A stretch of DNA of 64,000 bases, taken from contig OY292280.1 in assembly GCA_958496175.1 (NCBI GenBank), positions 8,308,001 through 8,372,000 of the forward strand, read 5' to 3'. Of this stretch, positions 12,006-24,612 are shown piece by piece. Below the pieces are notes generated by a model. It saw nothing but the letters and a program-made list of their open reading frames with translations, was not told the origin of the DNA and made no database searches. The DNA comes from Sisyra terminalis. Lineage: Eukaryota > Arthropoda > Insecta > Neuroptera > Sisyridae. Both the position numbers and the translations under genes were made by a program. Numbering within the stretch: the stretch's first letter is position 1; each line of letters starts with the position of its first letter.

Positions 12006-12970
12006 AACGTTGGTAAGATACTCACTCACTAATGTATTTATTTGTGAATACGTATTTCGGATTTTCAGGTTTACAATATGTGAAAGCCAAAAAACATAAT
12101 GCTCATTTATAAACTTAACTTAACCTTTTCAGATATATTTACTTATCAGAGTTTAAATTTTTAAGCAGACCCTAAGTTTTAGTTTCTAATAATAAATCAA
12201 CTTTGTTTTATATTAAACAGTAATAACGTTTTCGTTTTAACGGACTTTTAAACTTTATCCCTTACAAACTTTGCTACCGTTTTTCACTCTTTTAGGGGAG
12301 AAATTTTCAAAAACCCTTTCTTATTATATATCTGCATCGTATAAGAAAAAAAATTCCAAATTTCATTGACACAAATATGCATTTATATTGTAAAATACAA
12401 TGTAAAACGAAAAAAATTATGACCTTTATTTTGATTATCATGACTAAAAAGCAATTCGATTTCGCACATTTGGACGTTGTAGATACAAAATTATTGGAAA
12501 TAGATAGAAAGCGTGGAAATAAATTTGAATATTTTTTTTTATTTTCAATAACAATAATTGGTTTTCAAATTGTTCTAAATATCGAAGAAAAGTTAGTATG
12601 GAAGATTTTATATTTGAATTGACAGTGAAATATATGGCAAAAAATTGCTCCCTTAATGCTTTTCAGCCAAATATATAATTATCCCAGATCACAACCATTG
12701 GTTCATAACATAAAATAGATTTTAAAAAGTTTGATTGTTGAAAAATGAACTAAAATTTAAAATCGCCTATTTGGTATAAGTACTACATTTGGTATAAGTA
12801 TTAAACTTTCATACTAATTTAGTGAAATGACGTTATTTAAAGTGTTGTTATTAAAATTATATAAAACTTGACTTATATTTTATTTCTAAATATAATTTTA
12901 GATAAACTTTTTCCATATTAACAATACTTTAATTATTAAATGTAAAATTTCGATTGGTGATTAACTCTAC
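12006..12970 (-). mobile_element. Helitron internal fragment, reverse orientation
   Basis: The reverse complement matches the internal part of the Helitrons at 5690-6620 and 60530-61160. Shared strings include GTGAATACGTATT with ACAATATGTGAAAGCC, the TCTTTTAGGGGAG region near 12290, and GCCTATTTGGTATAAGTAC near 12765. Neither terminus is present. The 81-codon frame at 12377 lies in this non-coding filler. Confidence 0.75.
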
Positions 12971-13187
12971 ATTATCTCATATTAAATATTTTATTGAAAT
13001 AAAACCTTTAGTTGCGAATGCAACGGTCGACTACTAGTAATATTATAAAATTATTAAATTGGGCAAAAAATCTCAACTTTTTCTGCAGGATAATATCGAA
13101 AACCCGGAAGAAGAAAAATTTGTTATTGTATGCTTTTCAAGTTTCGCAGGGTAGTAACGCATAGTTCTTATCAAAAACTGTTTCAAT

Positions 13188-13965
13188 ATTGACCTGATTG
13201 CATTACGTTTTCAATTATAAGTTCCGGATGACCAAAAAAAAAAATAAGATGATGTAATTTTGACCCTTTAATATTGAGAGGTAATGTGTAGCAGTTGCAC
13301 TGTATCAACATGAAAATCAAAAACTGTAATAGACGATATATTTTCTAATTATGAGTAATTTTTGATCATCCAGTTGTGATTGGCTGTTGGTAGTAACGCC
13401 CTATCTATGTTTTCCTCAAAGTTCTTCCACTGATTTAGCGATAGCTATTGACCGCTAGAAATTCTTTCTCATTATTTTGAAACTCACATTTTTAAATATA
13501 GATATCCTTCATTGCTAGCTAAGGTTTTTTTTTGTATTGTATTGACCTGATTGCATTACGTTTTCAATTATAAGTTCCGGATGACCAAAAAAAAAAAAGA
13601 TGATGTAATTTTGACCCTTTAATATTGAGAGGTAATGTGTAGCAGTTGCACTGTATCAACATGAAAATCAAAAACTGTAATAGACGATATATTTTCTAAT
13701 AATGAGTAATTTTTGATCATCAGTTGTGATTGGCTGTTGGTAGTAACGCTTTATTTATGTTTTCTCCAGGTTCTTCCACTGATTTTTAATCGTCCAGCTG
13801 TGATTGGCTGTTGGTAGGAACGCCCTCCCTAAGTTTTCCTCTCGGTTCTTCCACTGATTTAGCGATAGCTATTGACTGTTGGTGGGAATTCTTTCTCATT
13901 ATCTTGAAGCTCACATTTTTAAAGATAGATATTCTTCATTGCTAGCTAAGTTTTTTTTTTGTTTA
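13188..13965. repeat. Direct tandem duplication, 353-bp period, with a ~74-bp internal duplication
   Basis: ATTGACCTGATTGCATTACG occurs at 13188 and 13541. The following ~200 bp are almost identical, including GAGAGGTAATGTGTAGCAG. The second copy carries an extra ~74 bp: GTGATTGGCTGTTGGTAG occurs at 13726 and 13800. High identity suggests a recent duplication. The 5' part resembles the dispersed repeat at 15815-16500. Confidence 0.9.
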
Positions 13966-15790
13966 GGTGCAAATTAGTAATTTTCCTCTCTGACAAATAA
14001 ATACGTGACGCCTATGTGTAACATTAGAGACAATAGCGATGATGGAAGTACGAAAAAATGATCCGTTGTAGATCGTAATGATTATGAGGAAAATTGAAAA
14101 GTTTTCCAAGTCTCGAGAAAAAGATGAAATTGAGTTATTGGATAAATACGTTGAAAGTTGTTCTTAATCGCTGCTACTTAAACGACTTAGTTCGGGGCTG
14201 AGCTTTGAAAGCTCTAAATGACGACAATGTATCAGCTCATCAACGCGATTATTAAGTTTCCTCACTAATATATTATTATTGTGAACAGTTTCATATTATC
14301 CCCGGTTTGAACGATAAAATTTCCATAACACACCCACTTTGTTATCCCCATTTATTTGCCCTCCGTCCCACTCCTAGTTGCACGAAATCGTGCTTTCATC
14401 ATATTTTATTTTATCCCTATCCCGAAACCCAACATGTGCGTTCCCGTTTTATACATAAATAACTCATTCCCGGCTTAATTTGATCCTGTCGCTCCTGATC
14501 ACTCGCAACTACCTCCCCATCCCCTATTTTGGTGTCGTAAAATTTGATTTTACTGGTAAGTTTACCTGAATGCATTCCGTATGGTTTTCCCCAATGAAAG
14601 AGTTTTCCCACCCAATTTTTTCAAGGCAATTTTTTTCGGAAAATTTCGTATGGGATTTTCATAATTTTACTTGATTAGTGTCACATCATGTGCTAGACTG
14701 AATAAATTTTATGTAATTTCTTTATTTTTTTTGTGGAAATTTTGTTCTTATTGACTACATTTTCTCAGCTGCCGTCTCCTATGCGCGATGAAAAACTAGT
14801 TTTTAATAAGTCTTCATTTTACTGGGAAAATTAATTTTCATTGTTTGAATGTTGGAGTGGAAATTGTCGAGACTCTTGGAAAACTGAGTGTTGATTTGCA
14901 TTTTTCCGAATGGGAAAATGTATGTGAATGTTTCATGAATAATGTGATGGTGGAAAATTGAAAATATGTTTATTTTTTGTCGACGGACATAATGATAAAC
15001 ATTGAATGTGTGAAAATTCGTTGGGGAAAATTACGAATTTTCTTTTATCGACGACGTTTACAATGCGTCATGATTATGTAATACTATGAAATATTTATTT
15101 ATTATTTATAGCAGCTTTTCCTTTAGACTGGCAACATCTTCAGCGGTCGGAAAAACGTGCAAATTATTCCTGACAAGTTCTTTATCTCAAACGTTTTAAA
15201 GAAAATTGCCTGCGTCGATTTTTCCAACGATGTTGTCAACGATGCACAGACAAAATAACGACGAATTTTCCCCGTTTCACCTTAATTCCTCGCCGCATCA
15301 AACATATCCTCCCCCCCCAACTACACTCTTAGCACAAATGAAAATTGCATCGGAAAATGCATATAAAATGCATGAAACTCAAAACCGAAGCAGAGCGTGA
15401 AGAAAACATATAATACATTTTTCAAATAAACGCGAGGAAAAATATAAAATAGAAAATGGCTTTTCCGATTTTCCTTTTGACATTAAAATTTTTCATGTTT
15501 TTCATCATTTCTGTATACGTACTGTGTTTGTATGTCTATGTGCCACATTTACGATTGTAGCTTGCATACTACTTTCGTCGTTACTGATGTCATTATAAAC
15601 TTTACAAAGACTAACAATTTTCCATCAAATAAGATCGAATATATCAAACACGATAGATGAAATTTTCTCGGAACTTTTCCACGCGACACATCGTGCTACT
15701 TAATATCTGACCATTACGGAAAAATGTCAAAAGAAAATGGATTCAATTCCGTAAAATGAATTTCCCCGTATAAAATATTTTCAAATCAAA
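13966..15790. other. Island and flanking sequence, no recognised gene
   Basis: Repeat-poor. AGCTTTGAAAGCTC, an inverted-repeat motif, lies at 14201-14214. C-rich strings (CTCCCCATCCCC) lie at about 14513. Short frames of about 64 codons at 14417-14611 (minus) and 15206-15400 (plus) have no family I recognise. Part may be a regulatory island. Confidence 0.4.
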
Positions 15791-15814
15791 CTCTGTATCT
15801 GAGAATCATAGTAT

Positions 15815-16500
15815 TAAGGGGTCCGGAAAGTAATGTCAATTTTAAACCTATAATCATACAATTGCCATTTATATACTTATAAGTTCCTTCAAAGTGAAAC
15901 TAAAAATATTTCATGACTGGATTGACAGCTCAAAAAAAAAATATAAAATATTTTTGATCTGATAACTTTAATGAAATAGTAAGAAAAATCCTAAGGAATC
16001 AAATTTTTATTTAGTATGCTCTTCAAGTGTCACAGGGTAGTAATGCAGTTGTTACCAAAAACTTTTTCAATATTAAACTAAACGCATTTGATATTCATTA
16101 ATCCCAGATGGCTTTATTTAAAATCAAATTTAATAATATTTACTTTTCCAACTGGTACCAATGAAAAATAACTTCTTAAAATCTTATTGGTTAAATTTTT
16201 GGTCATTCAGATGATTGCCAAACACTGATGAAAATATTAATAATTAAATATTTTTATTAAAATATTAATCTGTATTGAAATGGTAACCTATATTAAATTC
16301 GGTAATGTATGCTCTTTGAGTTTCACAGTGTAGCAACACCAAGTTGTTATCAAAAACATTTTTATGGTTACCTAAGCGCATTTGATGTTCATTAATGCTA
16401 AATGAGTTATGTTTTGTTCACATTCCATAATTTTTTGATACCAACGAAAAATGACAAAAAATTTAACCAATGAGACGGGAAAAAGTTATTAAACGTCTTT
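15815..16500. repeat. Dispersed repeat, two diverged units
   Basis: GTATGCTCTTCAAGTGTCAC at about 16014 and GTATGCTCTTTGAGTTTCAC at about 16308 each precede a 'gtagtaa..gttgtta(c/t)caaaaac' stretch and a GCATTTGATNTTCATTAATNC segment. A related unit lies at about 13120, and reversed ones at 52500-52870. The sequence opens with GGGGTCCGGAAAGTAATGTC at 15819, which could be an element end, but I found no matching inverted end. Confidence 0.55.
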
Positions 16501-18516
16501 TCCTACTTATAAGTCATTTCTAAGTGGCAATAATTTATTTATTTATTCTTTTACTTCTGATGAAATTTTTGTAGAGGTACTTTACATCTGTTCATAGCAC
16601 CAGAAGAACTAAAAAATTTACAAAAAATTGTGATAGATTTTATTGATAGATAATGACAACTTATGATTAAAATAACTTGTGAACTCGTAAAAAATTGCAA
16701 AATATTTTTGTTCTGAAATCTATCTACGATATTCTTGTAGAGGAGAAGGTGTGTTTTTTTTTTTTTTGTGAATTTTAAAATTTCATAACTAGCCAGGACC
16801 TCTTTTGGACACTGAAGACAAAAAATTAAACCACACGGAAAACGGAATCTGCCGTTAGGCAGAAAATACCAAGTAGAAACCAACCAATAACCATATTTTT
16901 GTAGAATTTTGCAAATTGGCGTCCTGCTGTGTGCTCACCGAACCACGAAAATAAATAAAGGGGGAGCGGCCAAGCACATTGAGATCCATGATTCTAAGAT
17001 GATTCCTTGAGGATTTATAAATAAAGAAAAAAAGGATAGACAACAAAAATTAGCGTAGATTATGTAAGAGATGGAAGAATTTGGGAGTTATAATATTTGA
17101 GAAGTTGGTTTGAGCCACTAAAAAAATGGTTGACCAAAGGTTGGAGACAATTAGTTAGAATTAATGAATTGATCAATTATAAATAGCAAGTGAATAGTTG
17201 TAACATAAATGAGTTACAAGTTAAATTGTGAGGAAAATGATTGATGTAAATACGTGTGTAGTGGAAAATAAATAAACATTCGTGTAATAAAATAAATTTG
17301 TTATTGTTGTATGTTCTGAAATTCAAATCCAAACGAATTCATCAAATATAAATAAATGTCAAAAACGTAACATTGTAGTAGTAAATTATAAGAATTAGAG
17401 TATTATAAGAGTAATAATATACGAGTAATATTACAAGAGTAATTGCAAGAGTAATTATAAGAGTTGGAACACTTGACGAATGTGATTGTTTTCCACACTT
17501 TTCCAAATAATCTGTGATCACTAAATTTTCTTTCTAACTACTTGATTTGCTTTTGGTAACTGTAATATTATTGAAAGTTGACAATTTATTAAAATAAACA
17601 AATTGGATTTATAGTGAAAGTTATGTAAATGAAAATAGGGAAATTTTCTCATTTGACATTGACATTGACATTGAAAACCAATGACAACCATTACATTTTC
17701 TTTTACAGATCGTTAAAACTATTCGCAGAATTAAGAAATGGAAAATGTAGCAATAAATTGTATTCGTTGGAAAATTACTTGAAAATAATTCTGTGTAGTG
17801 GATGTGAATTTTCTCGAACTACTCACATAGTTATTTATGGTAGCCGCTTGGAGTTTTCTTTTTGTTCCATCTAGAAAACTTCAAGGAAATTTATAATAAA
17901 ATAAATTAAATATGAACCGATATGGTTTCATCTAATCATGGATGAGTCAACCACGCATTGGTTGGAAAAGATAATGTTTCGACCTTTCCACATATTTCCC
18001 ACAAAAATGATGCAATCAATGTCTGCTTTGTTCTGCTTTGTAGCTATAGAATTAAACTTTTTTTTTATATTTTTTTTAATTTTTTTAATCCATAAATTCT
18101 TTGTCTTCTAAAAATATAATACAAGACTGTGCAACTTGTCTAAGAAACAAAGGTCATCATAAAAGATAAAACAAATACATTTCTATCCTGAAACTAGAAT
18201 CGATTAAATCCTCACCCCACCCCTCTTTAATTTAAATGAGACGACCAAGTATTAATCTGGATAGACCATATGATGTTACAATATAAGTTAAGCTACGTAT
18301 TTTTTTGAACTAAAAACAATGGCTGACAAATGAGTGCCAACGAGCGCCAATAAGCGCTAGCCTGCTTAAATAGGCGCTTCAATTACCTGAACTGACACCT
18401 TCAATTCTTCCAACCATTTTCGATTTGTCCAACAAGTGCATTGTGCCACCGTAGGTGGCACTGCCAGTTGCTTCTAGCACAGCTTTTTTGTTCAGTATAT
18501 AGTGCGCTATCTATCA
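16501..18516. other. AT-rich sequence without a recognised gene
   Basis: Minus-strand frames of 110 and 63 codons at 16551-17046 overlap a slightly GC-richer patch near 16800-16990, with no recognised domain. A degenerate ATAAGAGTAAT microsatellite occupies about 17385-17466. Nothing else can be assigned. Confidence 0.4.
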
Positions 18517-18524
18517 TATAGATC

Positions 18525-18791
18525 AGCCCTGGCCATCCCGCGGCCCGCGGTCATGTATGAAGAAATATTTTTTTTTATAAAATTGGGTACTTCAAAATTT
18601 ACATTTACCTGATTGTATTTTCAGATTACTTCTGCATTCATAAAATTTATAATACTTAAAAAAAGGAATTAAGTATAAAATTTATAATGATAAGAAAATG
18701 AAATTATTTTAGTATGTCTGTATGTGCGGTCCTTAGAAAATTTTAGGTCATCAATGCGGCCCGGGGTACAATTTGGGTTGGTCAGGGCGGA
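18525..18791. mobile_element. hAT-type non-autonomous element (267 bp)
   Basis: The left end AGCCCTGGCCATCCCGCGGC faces the right end GGGTTGGTCAGGGCGG as an imperfect inverted repeat with inner GCGGCCCG boxes, a pattern common to hAT elements. The flanks TATAGATC at 18517-18524 and 18792-18799 are identical 8-bp direct repeats, as expected for hAT insertion. The interior is AT-rich and non-coding. Confidence 0.75.
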
Positions 18792-18799
18792 TATAGATC

Positions 18800-20685
18800 A
18801 AAGCATCGAAATTATTTTTTTGTATGAGACAAAAGTACATCAAAATTGACATTCGTGAATAATTACGTCATTTAGTATGACATGAGATGAAAAAATAGAT
18901 CAATACTGAAACAACTGTATACAGTTAAGGGAAAATCGGAAATTTCACCAAAAAATTTTAAACAAAATATGAAAAAAATATAGACAATTTTTATGCATTT
19001 TCGGGACTGAATATGCTTTGATTTTAACTTAACAAATCAAAATATTACTGATTTGATGCTCATAAGTTATGAATGTAAAATTTATTTATATGATAAAAAG
19101 TTACCATTTTTGTATGACAATTATAATTAAAAAATCAAAATTAAATTCATAGTTCAACATTATATAAAATAATAAAAACGTTATAGCGCTGTCAAATTAA
19201 TAGGTTGACAGCTATGGTAACTTTAGTAAGTTTCTCTCATATGATGTGAGTGAGCATGCGCGACATGCTCAACATTTAGAAAATAATAATACATTATTTG
19301 ACATATTTCATCCTTTTCCGCTTTATACGGAACACTTATCAGTGTGACAAAGATAAATTATGCGTTACATTTTTATCTAACCAAATACACCTTGTATATA
19401 GAAAAAGATACGTCTTTTTATACACTAATTAATTAATCAAGTAAAAACCACATTTACGGTCTATTTTTAATTTGTATCTTGAAAACAGTTTAGTGAATTT
19501 AAATAAAGTTATACAAAATCAGTTTCCTAAGGTTCAAACTATTTATTTTGAAAGTTAAGTATGCTTATAAGCATTTTTTTGCTAATAAAAATAAATTTAG
19601 TCGATTCGATTATTGAATCTCCGTAAGATTACATGTAAAATCATAGTACTTTTAAATTGCAATAACTTTTAAACGGCTTAGCAAATTGCTTTAAAATTTT
19701 TACAAGTACTTTAAAATTAAATAAAAAATATTTTACTAAATTTTAAGTTGTCTGGTAGCATTTTTCAAACCTCTATAATGTCCTTAAATCCTGTACTGTT
19801 CAGGGAACGTAACAGGTCTCATGCTACGCCTAAAGAAGTATAACTAAGATATGTTTTTTTAAGTGTAACTATTATTTTTTTGTTGAATGGTGTATTTTAT
19901 TTGCCAGAGAGGTAGAAGGGGGTGGAAAAAGGCTAAAATTTTCTTTATTTAATTTATGAATGATCTCTTATGGAATGTGGCTATGGAACTACTTGTAAAT
20001 AGTATTACTATGTAAGTATTATTTTAGATATGATGCAATCATTTTAAACGGACAATGACTAATATGGAACTGAAGAAATTTTCTGTAGTTATTATTTCTA
20101 TCAATATCAACTTTATTTGCTATTGTCTATTTATTATTTATTTGATAATCGATTGTCATTGATAGGCCTATTGTTATTTTCGGATGTAAATTAGTAAAAT
20201 TATTCAAATTTTTGCGAAAAAAAACTTTGTGTTTGTTTTAAACGATTCTCGGAAATTTATTCCGTAATTGTCACCAACCAAGCAGGTGACAAATTTTCTT
20301 AAAATTAATTAAAAAGTCTCCTAATCAGTTCGCTTTAATTAAAGATTGGACTATAGGATTTTTTTAAGGAATATATAAGTGTGGGTTTTATTGAAAAAGT
20401 CTTTAGATGTCTATAAAGAACGGTTCGTTGCTTTTTAAATAAATTTTTCAATAATTTTTTCTTCCCACTAACAAGAGGAAAAACTAATTAAAAAGTGCAT
20501 GTTTCCCATACCAAAACACGCGGTGGAATTTTATCGAATGGTTCGCTGATACTTTGTTGAAAAACACAGGAATACCAACTTAATGAATGGAAAACTTAAT
20601 TCTAAAACTTATACGTTCGGTGATCACATAGTAGAATTTAATATAATAAAGTAAATATCAAAAGTATATCCCAATTTTTTTCTGC
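18800..20685. other. AT-rich stretch, no feature seen
   Basis: No frame, repeat family member or RNA gene could be supported here. Composition is uniformly AT-rich. Confidence 0.4.
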
Positions 20686-20750
20686 GGATCAGCAAAATTT
20701 TCTTGTGGACCATTAGTGGTCCGCCGACCACCACTTTGGAGACCACTGCT
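20686..20750. mobile_element. End fragment of a hAT-like element
   Basis: The string GTGGTCCGCCGACCACCACT and the end GGAGACCACTGCT resemble the right terminus of hAT elements of the 'CAGTGGTCTCCAAAGTGG' type. No left end was located, so this is probably a truncated copy. Confidence 0.45.
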
Positions 20751-21811
20751 TAATATACCTAATACTTATAACGAATGCAAATGATAACATTTTCCTACTA
20801 TCTTTCCTACTTGTTACGTCTACTTCTCTACTATTAATCAGCCCAATTAACTCTTTGATAATTGATCTTATTAAAAGCAAAAAATATGGCAACCCTGCTA
20901 ACTATGAATGAAGAATTAGGGCAGAAATACATGACATAAGTACTGATGTTGTTTTTGAGAGATTTAAGTAGGGATATTGGAGAAAAATAAAAAAAAACAA
21001 ATGAACATTAATCAAGTGGCTAGACGAAAAGGGGAATATTCAAAGAAAAAAGGAGGAAGAAGAATAAGATCTTCGAAATCAGCGATATGATGAGCAATGT
21101 TACGATCGAATGAGCAAAAGTAATTGTATTTTATATATGTGTAATTATTTCCTTCAACGAAAACTCTTTTTCTGGTTATTAAATCTAATTAAGTCGATGT
21201 GAAATAAGTTTTAACAGTGTTAAAACTAATTATCACGTTTGAAAGATTTTATCAAAAAATATCACTTTTATAATTAAAAATTCAATGAATAGTAAATGTA
21301 ACTAAGTATTTTCTTTCATCATTTGATGATTTCGGTTAATATTTGTGGGTAAAATTTCAGCGACATCTTTCGGAAGAAAAAAGAAGTAATCAAAATTAAA
21401 ACTCAGTTATTTTCTTTATCCAAAACTACGAATTAGTTGCAGTATTAAAATGTACATTTGCTCCAGGATATTTGCTTCTAGATTAAATTCAATTTTATTT
21501 TAATTAAAAATTCATAAAGAAATATTAAAAAAAATGCAGATTTTTCATTTTTCCACGACAACCTTCAATCCTGTTTATCATTATTCCAACTATAAACAAT
21601 TTAAATTTTAAATAAGGCTTGAGACTTTTGCAAAAAAAATAATCTTTTTAAACGGAAAAATTAAATCTCTACTAAATAAACAAGTTTTTAGGATCACAAC
21701 GACCGTGACCTTGTTAATGCAATGAGTGGCGCCACTCTACGGTTCGAATAGTAACTATCAATTTGATCATTTTTTAAATTTAACTAATTGGAGCTGCATA
21801 TCCCTAATACT
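20751..21811. other. AT-rich stretch, no feature seen
   Basis: No repeat family member or coding signal recognised. Confidence 0.4.
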
Positions 21812-21893
21812 GGAAGACGAGGGGCCATGTTGGCCGCTCCAAAACTAGTAAAGCTTGGTTTTGATTCCCGATACGGTCAAACTTATAATCTTT
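21812..21893 (+). repeat. SINE head fragment
   Basis: GTTGGCCGCTCCAAAACTAG is followed by TTTTGATTCCCGATACGGTC, matching the head and B-box region of the SINE family. The body and tail are absent. Confidence 0.6.
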
Positions 21894-22845
21894 TTTCTTA
21901 GCTGATATAAACAGGTTAATTTTATTTTTAAGTTAATTATTTTTTTTTTCGGGTTCCAAATTGTAATATTTCTCTTCTATCATAATCAACACTAATATAA
22001 ATAGCAGAAGTGCACAGTAGCCTCCATTCATATTCTCTAAAGAGAAAAAAAAAAACAAATATCATCAATATTTTTTTTTTCGTTTCCCGTTAACTAAATT
22101 CAAGTAACTTTTTTGCGGTAAGTTATCCAAAGCAAAGAAGAAAATTAAACGTTGCCAAATATTAACGTTTTTAAAAGGACTTGAGCCAAAAATCGTTCGT
22201 AAACTATCGCCTGTGTAGAACGATGATTAATCGATGTATTGAATTCGAACATCGGTGCTTGAAGAAATCGATGTATCGTTTACATTCCAAGTGCTAGACA
22301 TAATGCCAGAAATAATGAGTACCCAGTCAACTTCTTTATATCGTGTGGGAGATCATCCTCTGCTATATTTACCTTCCATTTTTTTAACTAGATATAGTAT
22401 GAATCACTAGACCGAAATATCAATAGTGTTCTTTTTTAATTCTACTAAAAAGAGTAAGTATAATATGGACCAATGAAAATTTCTTAGAATTTTTTTGTAA
22501 TGAGCTATAAAAGGAAATAACTAATATCCGCAACTTCATCTGCATGACAAATATGTTGGTATTATTATCTTTTTAGGTTTGCTGTTTTTCGTGCTATATA
22601 AACATTTTTATCATTTATATTTTTTTAACATAACTTAGAAAAATAAATTTAACGAATTTAAATGGTACATCTATTTAAAACAGTCGTTGGTAATATTCAA
22701 TTATTCCAAGAAGTCTGTTGAACCACATGAATCACCATATTTTTATAAAAAAATTATATTGTTTAATGGTCAAAGTGGGGAAAACTAATATATTTATAAT
22801 GTCTCCAATATCATTTAGGTTGGCCCCCCTAATAAAACTGACTAG
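21894..22845. other. AT-rich stretch, no feature seen
   Basis: A few mixed-composition patches (22180-22330) are present, but there is no frame or repeat I can assign. Confidence 0.4.
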
Positions 22846-23010
22846 TATCAAACGACTTGATGACCACTGAAGAAGTTGCTTGGCAATCGAAATACGTATC
22901 TGGGCCATACGTCACAAATATTTTTGTTTGAACTTCTGTTCAAATTTATGATTTCTATAAAGTATTATATTAAATTATATTATATAAATTGGACACAAAT
23001 TTGATAAAAA
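22846..23010 (+). repeat. F1 core, right-half fragment
   Basis: It matches the right half of the foldbacks at 29674-30763 and 63212-63731: CTTGATGACCACTGAAGAAG, TTGGCAATCGAAATACGTAT and GAACTTCTGTTCAAATTTAT occur in the same order. The opposing arm is missing. Confidence 0.7.
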
Positions 23011-23054
23011 TCGGTTCAGCTGCATTTTTGTTAAAAGATGATATACATACTGAC

Positions 23055-24060
23055 TAAGGTGATTTTTTTTTTGACTTTTTTTGGTCCCATCGTGAAATTT
23101 TGTTGGAAATACCAAAAAAAAAAAATTCTCTGAAAGTTTGAGCCCTTAATATTAATTTAAAGTCCTCGATCAAGACGTGTAAAGATTTCCCATTGAAAAT
23201 ACACGGAAACTCTGATTTTTTATTTTTAAATTTCTATATCTCAGCGGCATTTCATGGGATCGCTTTTACTGAAGATGGTTTTTTCTCAGAATTAAACGCT
23301 CTACAAAAGTGCCCATTGCGACAAAGTCGTAACTCACACCGGTGAGGTAGTACGGGCCACTGAACCTAATTTTTTCATAAAATTCGCGTTTTTTTTTTGC
23401 ATTTATCTCGTAAATAACAAAAGCTACGGAAAAATTAAAAATAAAAAACTTGTAGAGAATTTGATTTCCTACAAAAAAGGTCCTGTAGACCAAATCGCGA
23501 AGATCAATATTAAACCTTGAAACTAAAAGCCTTGATTTAAAGTTTAAATCAATGATCGGCAAAAATTTCACAGAAAAATCAATTCAAGGCTTAATATCTC
23601 GTTTAATATTGATCTTTGCGATTTGGTCTACAGGACCTTTTTTGTAGGAAATCAAATTCTCTACAAGTTTTTTATTTTTAATTTTTCCGTAGCTCTTGTT
23701 ATTTACGAGATAAATGCAAAAAAAACGCGAATTTTATGGAAAAATCAGGTTCAGTGGCCCGTACTACCTCACCGGTGTGAGTTACGACTTTGTCGCAAAG
23801 GGCACTTTTGTAGAGCGTTTAATTCTGAGAAAAAACCATCTTCGGTAAAAGCGATCCCATGAAATGCCGCTGAGATATAGAAATTTAAAAATAAAAAATC
23901 AGAGTTTCCGTGTATTTTCAATGGGAAATCTTTACACGTCTTGATCGAGGACTTAAAATTAATATTAAGGGCTCAAACTTTCAGAGAATGTTTTTTTTGG
24001 TATTTGCAACAAAATTTCACGATGGGACCAACAAAAAAAAAGTAAAAAAAAATCACTCTA
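23055..24060. mobile_element. Near-perfect 1.0-kb palindrome, foldback element
   Basis: The arms run about 23055-23535 and 23585-24060 around a ~50-bp loop. Matching pairs include CACACCGGTGAGGTAGTACG with its complement near 23755, and GTCCTGTAGACCAAATCGC with its complement near 23615. The ends TAAGGTGATT and AATCACTCTA fit the hAT-type YARNG rule. TACTGAC flanks both sides, but with a 3-bp offset on the right, so the target-site duplication is uncertain. The 101- and 79-codon frames are the two arms read in opposite directions. Confidence 0.85.
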
Positions 24061-24339
24061 AATTACTGACACAAAAATATAAAAACAATACATTTGAAAT
24101 AGCGACATATTGAAACTTATACTTTATATGTACCAAAAGTGGTTAGAATTTTATACATTAGTAGTAAAAATATGCATTTTGTGAAAAACTAATATTTAAA
24201 TATTTCTCTGCTAAACAGTAAACATTAAGTAAAAATAATTCGAATCTAATGGATATGAAAGATAGAACAAAATTTCTAGGAAATATTTGGAAATGCCGTT
24301 TATCCTTTTATAGCATGTTTTTCCTATTACATTGACAAA

Positions 24340-24612
24340 AGGTTAATCCTTATACCAAATTTAAAAGATAACATTTTTTCTATTTAATTCAGCATTAATA
24401 ATGTTTTGTGTTTAATGGTCAATTCATTATTAAATTTAGAATTTCGACTGTTGATTAAGTCCCTTGTTATTATATAGAAATTTGACACCCCTTTTCACCC
24501 CTTTAGGGGGTGAATTTTCAAAAAGGGATATATAAGGGATGTGTCCTCCAAATTTCACGTCTCTACGACCAATGGCTTAGTCAATCAGGACAAACGATTT
24601 TATATATGTAGA
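24340..24612 (-). mobile_element. Helitron 5'-end fragment, reverse orientation
   Basis: On the minus strand a 5' end A|TCTACATATATAAAATCG is followed by TTTGTCCTGATTGACTAAGC. The body includes CACCCCTAAAGGGG-like sequence and TCAACAGTCGAAATTCTAAA. The fragment at 54990-55253 is a related copy. No CTAG end was found. Confidence 0.6.

Noticed and set aside
23266..23862. Pair of 101- and 79-codon frames with identical VYRTFFVGNQILYKFFIFN peptides on opposite strands
   Set aside because: They are the two arms of the 1-kb palindrome read in opposite directions, not paralogous genes.
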